Virus record (IMG/VR): IMGVR_UViG_3300042505_000794
Location: 1-64,000 of that record
Source of the DNA: a virus
Direction: 5' to 3' (one strand)
DNA length: 64,000 nucleotides
Numbering within the stretch: the stretch's first letter is position 1; each line of letters starts with the position of its first letter. Of this stretch, positions 23,598 to 32,800 are shown in pieces. The position numbers and the translations under genes are program-made. Under the pieces are notes generated by a model. It was given only the letters and a program-made list of their open reading frames with translations. It was not told the origin of the DNA and searched no databases.

Positions 23598-24332
23598 ATG
23601 AAAAAAGCTTTATCAGTTGCTATCAACAAATATGTAGGTGCACCATTGCGTGGGTGTATTAACGATAGTAACCATATTAAATCATGGCTTGAAACAAAGG
23701 AATATGAAGTTGTAACTCTTCACGATGATCAAGCAATTAAACAAAATATAATTAACAACCTAACAGAAATTTTAGGTACATTAACACCGGACGACCAATT
23801 TATATTCCATTATTCCGGTCATGGGTCTCAAATACCGACCAATGACGTTAATGAAGAAGATCATTTAACTGAAATATTATGTCCATTTGATCTTATCGAT
23901 GCTACCGGTAATTGGACATCAAATTATATTACTGATGATGAACTTGCTTCAATTTTTTCTAAAGCATCCTGCAAAATAGAATGTTTTATGGATTGCTGTC
24001 ACTCAGGTTCATCTACTAGAGAGTTTAGACCGAATATTGCATCCAGATATATTCAATCTCCTATTGAAAAAGAATTAACGATTACGAAATTTGAGCTAGG
24101 TCCAAAAAGTTCTGTAATTTGTTGGTCAGGATGTAAAGATGATCAAACATCTGCTGATGCATATATCAATGAAAAATACCAAGGTGCATTCACCGCAGCA
24201 TTACTTCAAACATCTGGTTCACGCGACCAAAGAAAATACAACATTGTTGAATATATGAGAACAAATGGATTTACCCAAATTCCTCAATTATATTGCCCTG
24301 GTGAATTTTTAGCTAAAGATATTTTTATCTAA
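23598..24332 (+). CDS. Metacaspase-like cysteine protease (peptidase C14)
   Basis: 244 residues, one caspase-like domain. KKALSVAINKYVGAPLRGCINDS is the typical N-terminal strand and 'L-x-G-C-x-N-D' turn. The catalytic His is in FHYSGHGSQ (His75) and the Cys in MDCCHSGS (Cys134), followed by SVICWSGCKDDQTSAD and a helical end. The acidic pocket residues expected of Arg/Lys-specific metacaspases (DHLTEILCPFD, DCCHSG) are visible. It sits alone between the major capsid terminator and the fibre locus. It could process a virion protein, act on the host, or mimic or oppose caspase-based bacterial defence proteins. The catalytic pair is intact, so activity is likely. Confidence 0.9.
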   Translation: MKKALSVAINKYVGAPLRGCINDSNHIKSWLETKEYEVVTLHDDQAIKQNIINNLTEILGTLTPDDQFIFHYSGHGSQIPTNDVNEEDHLTEILCPFDLIDATGNWTSNYITDDELASIFSKASCKIECFMDCCHSGSSTREFRPNIASRYIQSPIEKELTITKFELGPKSSVICWSGCKDDQTSADAYINEKYQGAFTAALLQTSGSRDQRKYNIVEYMRTNGFTQIPQLYCPGEFLAKDIFI

Positions 24333-24352
24333 AGTGTTAATCAATGTCCATA

Positions 24353-24360
24353 GATAAATA
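24353..24360 (+). promoter_or_regulatory. T4-type late promoter (GATAAATA) for fibre locus
   Basis: 31 bases before the ATG at 24392, with AGGAG between. Confidence 0.6.
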
Positions 24361-24391
24361 CTTTATTTGCAATTAGTTTAGGAGTGTTACT

Positions 24392-26671
24392 ATGTTGCCA
24401 CAGGGTAACGATAATCAAACAGTAATAGAGGTGGATGCAAGTGTGCAACCACATAAACACTATGCAAGCGATATTATTAACATACAATCAAGACTTGATG
24501 GTGTACTCAGCCAAATCAAAGGTCGAGTTCCAACTGAAGGTGATACATTAGAAAAACTGTACAATTTATTAATATCTAGTACTGTTGAAATTATTGTACC
24601 TAATATTGAAGCTAGAGACGCATTAGATATTCAAAATACGTTTACAAATGTATTTGTATTAGGTGATGATAGCTGGGAATTATATAAAGCAACTTCAATT
24701 GGGACTAACGCGTCGTTTGTTAAATTATCTGATTCAACAATCATTAATAATATTATAGGTGCCGATGTTTTAACCAAAAATATGTTACCTACAGGTAATA
24801 TATCAAATAGCGATCAATTAGTTCTTGGAAACGATTCAAGGTTAATGGATAGTAGATACCCTCTACCTCATAAACATAATATATCAAGTTTAACAGGGGT
24901 TGATTCATTAATTGATACTAAAATTAATAGCAAATTATCTAATGTTAATGTAGGTGTATTATCGATTAATTCAAAAACTGGTGATGTAGATATACAAAAA
25001 ACAGATGTCGGGTTAGGTAATGTCGATAATACTGCTGATATTAACAAGCCGCTGAGTACTGCTCAAATAGCTGAATTAAATAGAAAAATTGACGTAAAAT
25101 ATTTTCCAAAATTTACGACAGCATCTGAAACCGAACTTGTACTAGGTAGTGATCCGAGATTATCAGATAGTCGATATCCTAAACAACATACACATGTGCT
25201 GCAGGATATCAATAACTTTAGTTCAAGCTTACAGAACATTTTAGTGAATTTGTTTGACGTAACTGATATTACCGTTAACTCTATTAATGGTCGCAAGGGT
25301 GCTGTATCGTTAACTGCTACAGATGTAGGTTTAAAATATGTAGATAATACTCCTGATATTGATAAACCTATAAGTAGACCACAACAAGCTGAATTAAATT
25401 TAAAAATTAATAAGAGTCTATTACCAGTAGCAAACATAGCTGAATATGATCAGTTAGTAATGGGTAGTGATCCACGTCTTAACAATGCAAGACACCCACT
25501 ACCACATACAACCGACTCTATTACAGATTTTAATGAATCAGTTACAGCGTTATCAAAATCTGTATTCGGTGCATTAGTTAATTTAGATGAATTGAAAGTT
25601 GCAGATATTCCTTCGCTAGTACCAGGTACATATTCAAAAATAACTATCAATTCAAAAGGTCAAGTTACCGAAGGTATTAACACTTCTAGTATACGTGATT
25701 TAGGAATTGAAGATGTATACACTAAACCAGAATTAGATTTAAAATTATCTAGGTTCGACATTGATAATCCAACTACACCAGGTAGTTTTGTAACTGTCAA
25801 CGAGTTTGGTAAAATACCTGATGTTGTTTTACCTGACGCAATACAAACATTTACACACACTGGATATTTCCCTCATATTGGAAGTAAGAATGCACTATAC
25901 GTTGATGAGTCACATAACACTCTGTACGCATTCACCGGTACCGAATATGTTCCTGTTTCTACTCAACAAGAAACAAATTCTATAGACTTACCTAAATTTG
26001 CTAGCGTTGCTACATCTGGAGATTACAATGATTTATCTAATATTCCAAATTTAGCTAAAGTAGCTAGTACTGCAAACTATTACGATTTGAATGATATTCC
26101 TGCGTTATCAAAAGTAGCATCATCAGGTGATTATCGTGACCTAACTCATCGTCCAACATTTGCAAAAATTACTACGACCGGGTCATATAATGATTTAAAT
26201 GATCGTCCTACGTTTCAGGATGTAGCTCTATCGGGTTCATATTTAGATTTACACAATAGACCTGATTTTACAACTGTAGCTTACACTGGAAACTATAACG
26301 ATTTAACAGAGATACCTGATTTAAATCAATTCATTACAAAAACCGATAGTGTATTTACACAAACAAAAACATTAAATTTTGTAGGGTACCTTAAACCTGT
26401 TACAGGTAGTTCAAGATGGTACCCTGAACGCAATATCACATTACTGTACGCATATTTGACGGTATCTGAACCATCATCAAACAATATACTATGTGATTTG
26501 AATATGAATTCTAGTTCAATATCTAATATTACAATGGTCGTACCTCAGAACAAATTTAAAAGTATTAGATATGATTTTAATGTTAATGTATCAGAAGATG
26601 ATTACTTAACATTAGATATTATTCAAGCTGTTGACGGTCGCAATTTAGCATTAACTATTGTTTATAGGTAA
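24392..26671 (+). CDS. Tail fibre protein 1 (repeat type)
   Basis: 759 residues. It contains fibre repeats of the kind VGLGNVDNTADINKPLSTAQ (two clear copies), NDSRLMDSRYPLPH-type units, and near the C-terminus six copies of a SGxYxDLxxxP unit (SGDYNDLSNIP, SGDYRDLTHRP, TGSYNDLNDRP and others). These short units form trimeric beta structure in phage fibres. The last 110 residues are non-repetitive and may be the tip. A module near the N-terminus (GDTLEKLYNLLIS, EIIVPNIEARDAL, YKATSIGTNASFVKLSD) recurs in the two large fibre proteins downstream. It lacks the N-terminal GEIVYQT module shared by the next five genes, so it may attach differently. Confidence 0.8.
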   Translation: MLPQGNDNQTVIEVDASVQPHKHYASDIINIQSRLDGVLSQIKGRVPTEGDTLEKLYNLLISSTVEIIVPNIEARDALDIQNTFTNVFVLGDDSWELYKATSIGTNASFVKLSDSTIINNIIGADVLTKNMLPTGNISNSDQLVLGNDSRLMDSRYPLPHKHNISSLTGVDSLIDTKINSKLSNVNVGVLSINSKTGDVDIQKTDVGLGNVDNTADINKPLSTAQIAELNRKIDVKYFPKFTTASETELVLGSDPRLSDSRYPKQHTHVLQDINNFSSSLQNILVNLFDVTDITVNSINGRKGAVSLTATDVGLKYVDNTPDIDKPISRPQQAELNLKINKSLLPVANIAEYDQLVMGSDPRLNNARHPLPHTTDSITDFNESVTALSKSVFGALVNLDELKVADIPSLVPGTYSKITINSKGQVTEGINTSSIRDLGIEDVYTKPELDLKLSRFDIDNPTTPGSFVTVNEFGKIPDVVLPDAIQTFTHTGYFPHIGSKNALYVDESHNTLYAFTGTEYVPVSTQQETNSIDLPKFASVATSGDYNDLSNIPNLAKVASTANYYDLNDIPALSKVASSGDYRDLTHRPTFAKITTTGSYNDLNDRPTFQDVALSGSYLDLHNRPDFTTVAYTGNYNDLTEIPDLNQFITKTDSVFTQTKTLNFVGYLKPVTGSSRWYPERNITLLYAYLTVSEPSSNNILCDLNMNSSSISNITMVVPQNKFKSIRYDFNVNVSEDDYLTLDIIQAVDGRNLALTIVYR

Positions 26672-26679
26672 ACTAATAT

Positions 26680-26754
26680 ATGGAAGATATTGTTGAGTTT
26701 TGGGGAGATGTCGGTGATTCAGATTCCCAAGATATAATTGAATATTGGGATTAA
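26680..26754 (+). CDS. Possible 24-residue peptide
   Basis: ATG to TAA reading MEDIVEFWGDVGDSDSQDIIEYWD: two near-copies of D-I-V/I-E-F/Y-W-(G)-D. It begins 8 bases after the fibre stop, and the AGGT upstream is weak. The internal repeat and position before a terminator are the only support. Confidence 0.3.
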   Translation: MEDIVEFWGDVGDSDSQDIIEYWD

Positions 26755-26766
26755 ACACTTCATACA

Positions 26767-26793
26767 GAAAGGCTGATATTTTATCAGCCTTTC
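26767..26793 (+). terminator. Hairpin terminator
   Basis: 12-base stem GAAAGGCTGATA / TATCAGCCTTTC with TTT loop; little T tract follows, so termination may be partial. Confidence 0.7.
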
Positions 26794-26808
26794 CACTATT
26801 ATTCTAAC

Positions 26809-26816
26809 GATAAATA
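26809..26816 (+). promoter_or_regulatory. T4-type late promoter (GATAAATA) for giant fibre
   Basis: 58 bases before the ATG at 26875, right after the hairpin. Confidence 0.5.
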
Positions 26817-26874
26817 ATATATCCGCGAACAACTACACAGTTGATATTCAATACAAATTCAGGAGTTTTAATAT

Positions 26875-29800
26875 ATGTTGTCAGATGGCGTACGATACCT
26901 CGAAGGATCATCGATTGTAAATCTGGTTTTACCAAATTTTGAAGCAGATGATAAAGTAAATATTCAATCTCCTGATCCAGGCGAAATTATTTACCAAACC
27001 ACCGGTACTAAGGGTGTATATTATTACACTGGTTCATCGTGGGTAAGATTACGAGCTTCATCTGACGGTCAAACAATTGCGATTTCTGATTTACCAGCAT
27101 TCACAGGCGATGTTGAGTCTTTACCAGGAACAAACGTACTCACACTGAATAATATTACAACTGCTGGTAGCTATACGAAAGTTTCCGTAGATGCAAAGGG
27201 ACGAGTTATTTCAGGTACATCTCCAACAATACTTAGTGAATTGGGTATTACTGACGTATACACTAAATCATATATTGACAGTTTACAAACTGTTAAATCG
27301 ATAAACGGTAAATCTGGGATAATTCTTAAATTAGATGTAACAGATATTAACGGTTTAGCATCTAGTGCTACAATAGATACCACGAACGCGAGTAACATCA
27401 CATCCGGTACACTACAACGAGCACGACTACCGTTATATACCGGTGATGTCATTAGCTCAGCGCTTACATCAGATTTAATTTTAAAATCTGTTGTATCGGC
27501 AGGTACATACAATAAAGTTCAAGTTAACACTAAAGGTTTAGTTGTCAGTGGTACACAAGAATCTACGTTAGCAGGTCTAGGTATCACAGACGCCGTTGGC
27601 GCGAGTATGCTACCTCGAGGTAATGCAACACCAGCTCAATTGGTTCTGGGTAACGATACACGTTTAACAGACGCGAGAACACCAAAAGAACACACCCATA
27701 CAGTTGATCAAATTGTTTCATTAGATGAAACTATATCTAATGCTATAGATTTAGCGCAATCGACCACAAACTCTCAACTTGCACTTAAAGAAGATAAAAT
27801 CAATAAAGGTGCTGCAGGTGGATATGTTGGTTTGAACGCTGAGCAAAAAATTGATAGTATTTACTTACCTTCATTAACATTGAATAATGTATTCACAGCG
27901 ACAACACTTGAGCAGCGAAATGCCTTAACCGCTAATAAATCTGATATAGCTATCGTAGCCGGTAGCATTAATAAAACATTTATATTGCAACAATTACCTG
28001 CTAGCGATAGTAACAATTGGCTTGAAATGTTAAACCCTACTGGTGGTGTTACATCTGTCAATGCGCAGACAGGTGCAGTTTCAATATCATTAGCGTCATT
28101 ACCAGGTGTATTAAATCTTACATCATTTCCTAATTCTGGAGTTGCAGCTGGGTTATACAATTCTATATCAGTTGATGTAAAGGGTAGAGTTACATCAGGT
28201 ACATTTGCACCGGTATATAATAAAGATGAAATCGATACTAAATTATCATCTAAGTTAGATACTATCACAGCTAACGTTGCAAACGGTTACGCATCTCTTG
28301 ATAATCAGGGAAAACTTAACCCGTCGGTTTTATCTAATATTGCGTTAAACAATAGATACGTGGTACCTTCACTTCAAGCTAGAAATGAGCTAGTAGCAGC
28401 TGTTGGCGATATTGTTATTGTTACAGGCAATATTAATAAAACGTACGTACTTAATGTGTTACCTACAAGCAGTAACACAAACTGGCTAGAACTTTTATCA
28501 TCTACAGGAAGTGTAACATCAGTAAACGGGTATGATGGATCTATTAATTTATCGTTATCTGATATTCCTGGCGTGTTACCTATTAGTTCATTTCCTGTTG
28601 TTAGTGGTGATGTGTTATCTCAAGAAGGTACTGCTGTAATTAGACTGAAAGATATCACGACAGAAGGTACTTATTCTAAAGTAACGGTTAATTCAAAAGG
28701 TCTAGTAGTTAGTGGAGAATTAACAGATGCATCGAGTTTAGATGCTACCAACATAACACAAGGCACGTTAAGTGATGCTAGATTAAGCTCTAATGTGGTT
28801 TTATCAACAGATCAACGACTCATCAATGCAAGAGCTCCATTACCGCATACTACAGACGCTATTACTAATTTTACAGCTGCTGTACAAGGTGTAGTAAATA
28901 CTTCTGTCGCTGATTTAGGAAATATAGTTCATACTGTTAACGGTGAGTACGGTGATGTAAATATTACCAAGACCTCAATTGGTCTTAACCACATTGATAA
29001 CACTGCTGACATAAACAAACCAGTGAGTGCAGCGGTTGCAGCTGAATTAGCATTAAAGGAAACACCAACAAATAAAGGAACTGCCGGCGGTTACGTTGGA
29101 TTAAATTCAAGTACCAAAATTGATAGTATATACTTACCAGCTCTACCTTTATCAAACCGGTTTGTTGTTGAAAGTTTATCAGAGCGTAATGCACTAACGG
29201 TATCAGTAGGAGATATTGTTGTCGTAGCTGACGGTGTTAATAATTCATACATTCTTAACGCACTACCATCGACGTCTGATAGTAACTGGATTCAATTACT
29301 TACACCAGCTAGCGCAGTTACCTCAGTAAATGGGAACGTAGGTGAGATCATATTAGACCATGATAATATTCCCGGTATAGTACCAACTTCAAAACTACCG
29401 GCATTCACAGGTGACGCTATTTCGTCTACTGGGTCTAATATATTGTCGTTAACAACATCCGGAGTATCACCAGGTACATACAATTCTGTAACTGTTGATG
29501 CAAAAGGTCGAGTAACCGCTGGTTCAAATATTAATTCAGGATCATCAAGTTTCGAATCAGGTAACGCTAGCTTATTAAATGTTGGACAGTTACCAGTTGC
29601 AAGGTTACCAGCTTTCACAGGAGATGTTGGAGCGCCAGCTGGTACAGGTCAGCTATATTTGTCAGCTACCGGTGTTGTTGCTGGAACTTATAATTCTGTT
29701 ACAGTTGATGTTAAAGGACGTGTATTATCTGGGACTAACATATCGATCGATGTATCGAATGCGGCAAATTTAACTGTAGGTACCCTAAACAAACAAAGAC

Positions 29801-32800
29801 TACCAGCTTTCACTGGAGATGTAGTATCTCCAATTGGTACCGGTAACCTAACGCTAACCAATACAGGTGTATCAGCTGGTACCTACAATTCAGTAACCGT
29901 AGATACGAAGGGACGTGTATTATCAGGTGTAAATACATCAATGTACTCTTCAACCGAGGTTGATGCAAAACTAACAGCAAAAATAGATGCATCGAAAATT
30001 AATTCACCTAATGGTGTAGTAGGATTAAACGCTAATAGTAAAATTAATCCAGCTTACTTACCAGCGGTAGCAATAAACAACAGATATGTATGTGAGACCT
30101 TAAACCAACGTAACTTATTAAACGTTGTCATCGGTGATATCGTTATAGTAGCTGGATCGACAAATAAATCGTATATATTAAATGCGTTACCCGCTGATAC
30201 TAACGAAAATTGGTTAGAAATATTAAACCCAACAGGTGGTGTACAATCATTTAACGGTACGGTAGGTGAAATTCTCTTTTCAGCAAACGACCTAACAGGG
30301 ACCGTACAACCAGGTACATTACCACCATTCGTAGGTGATGTATCATCTGCTGGTGGCACCAATCAACTAACACTACGTACAGTTGTACAACCTGGTACGT
30401 ACAATCGAATTACGGTTAATGAAAAGGGTTTAGTTGTTGATGGTCACACTGTTAATTACGCAGCTGATGCAACCCAAATCACTGAAGGTACATTAGCTGA
30501 TGCAAGATTAAGTTCAAATGTAGTGCTTACTAATGATGTACGCTTATCAGATCACCGTATACCACTACCACATACAACGGATGTTATTACGGATTTTGAA
30601 GCTGCTGTTACCGATATAATATCAACATCTATGGTAACTTCAGCAAATAGTGTAACATCTGTTAACAGTAGATTAGGCGATATAGTACTTTCCAAAGCAG
30701 ATGTAAATTTATCAAACGTTGATAACACATCTGATGCTAATAAACCCGTTAGTACAGCTGCCCTAGCAATGTTATCTCTTAAAGAAGATAAATCGCGTAA
30801 AAACGTCGCTGGTGGATATGTAGGGTTAAATGACTCTGGTAAAATTGATACCAGTTTATTACCAGCAATGGCAATTAATTCGAGATTTGCAGTATCAACA
30901 TTAGTACAAAGAAACGCACTATCAGCAACCGTCGGCGATATTGCAATAGTAGCTGGTGTAATCAACAAATCATATATATTAAATGAATTACCTCCAAGTG
31001 TTAATAATAATTGGATGGAGTTACTTGCACCTACTGGAAGTGTAACAGCAGTTAATAACCAAACAGGTAACGTTGAAATATCATTAGCTAATATTTCAGG
31101 TAACTTACCTGTAACTAAAATGCCTGCACTATCAGGAGATATTAGTTCAATATCAGGTACCGGGACTCTCACATTAGTTAATACAGGTGTTGCAGCTGGA
31201 ACATACAACACGGTTACAGTTGATAAAAAGGGACGTGTAATATCAGGTACATTAACATCAAGTGTTAATAATGCAACAACCTTAAACGCTAATAATTTAA
31301 CATTAGGTACTGTACCAATTGGTAGATTACCTGCGTTGATTGGTGATGTTGTTACAACTATTGGCAGTAATATCACTACATTATCTAATACCGGTGTTGA
31401 ACCAGGTACATATACATCTGTCACAGTCGATAATAAAGGTCGAGTTATAGCGGGTACAGTATCTACATCAAGTGCAACAGACGCATCCAACTTAACATCG
31501 GGTACTGTACCAATCAGTCGGTTACCTGCTTTCATAGGTGATGTAACGTCTACGGTTGGAACAAATTCATTAGTATTAAACGCTACAGGTGTTGCGCCTG
31601 GAATATACAATTCCGTTACAGTAGATCGAAAAGGTCGTGTTACCGCAGGTACATCTACGTCAATTTACTCATCTAATGAAATTGATGTAAAATTACAAAC
31701 TAAATTAGATACTAATAAACTCAACCAACCAAACGGGTATGTAGGGTTAAACACCAATAGTAAAATTGACCTACAATATTTACCATCTATCACACTCAAT
31801 GAAAATTACGTTGTTAATGACTTAATTGAACGTAATGCAACATCAGCAAGTGTAGGTGACATTGCTATTGTTTTAGGTTACGTGAATTCGTCCTTTATGC
31901 TTACAGCTTTACCTGCATCAGACGATAACAATTGGGTTGAACTATTAAATCCAAGCGGTGGTGTATTAGCAGTTAACGGTAGCACAGGAACTGTGTCAAT
32001 AACCCTAGCTAATATACCTGGTGTACTTCCTGCAAATAAACTTCCGGTACTCACAGGTGATGTTAGTTCTGTTAACGATGTAGTTTCTTTATCATCTACT
32101 GGTGTATCACCTGGTGCATATAATTTAGTCACCGTGGATGCTAAAGGTCGAGTTACACAAGGTAATAATGCAACTACAGCTGCTGGGTTAGGAATCACTG
32201 ACGTTGTAAACGTTAATATGTTGCCTAGTGGTGATGCAACATCATCTCAGCTTGTTAAAGGTAACGATAGTCGGTTAACAGATTCTCGGAATCCAACATC
32301 ACACGTTCATATTTCAAGTGAAATTTCTGATCTAGAAGATGCAATTACATCAGCTATAAACAATTTAAAAGATGGTGTTGATACACAAGCTGATACACTT
32401 AAAAAATTATATGAGCTCATAATAGCTGGTACAACCGAAATTATAGTACCAAATATTACAGCAAGGAATGCATTGGTAATATCTAATACCAAAACAAACG
32501 TGTTTGTTCAAGATGATGGTGATGGACAGTGGGCATTATATAAAGCTGTTACTCTAGGTGTTAACGCTACCTACGTTAAATTATCAGATCCTACTATAAT
32601 CAACGATATCGTCGGGTTTAGCGCAGAATCATCAGCTAATAAAGATGCAGATAACACGTTGTCATCAAACAGTGATGTTAAGTATCCAACACAGAAAGCT
32701 GTAAAATCATATGTTGATACTGTAACCGCTACAAAAGTTGATGGGTACGCTTTATCTACGCTATTATCTGAAAAAGCAAGTTTGTTATATGTTAATAACA

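Noticed and set aside
30552-31610. A 352-residue open frame on the minus strand inside the giant fibre gene, and many similar minus-strand frames across 27-39 kb
   Set aside because: They mirror the fibre repeats (same Pro/Val/Thr composition in every copy), lack ribosome binding sites, and lie antisense to an obvious gene.
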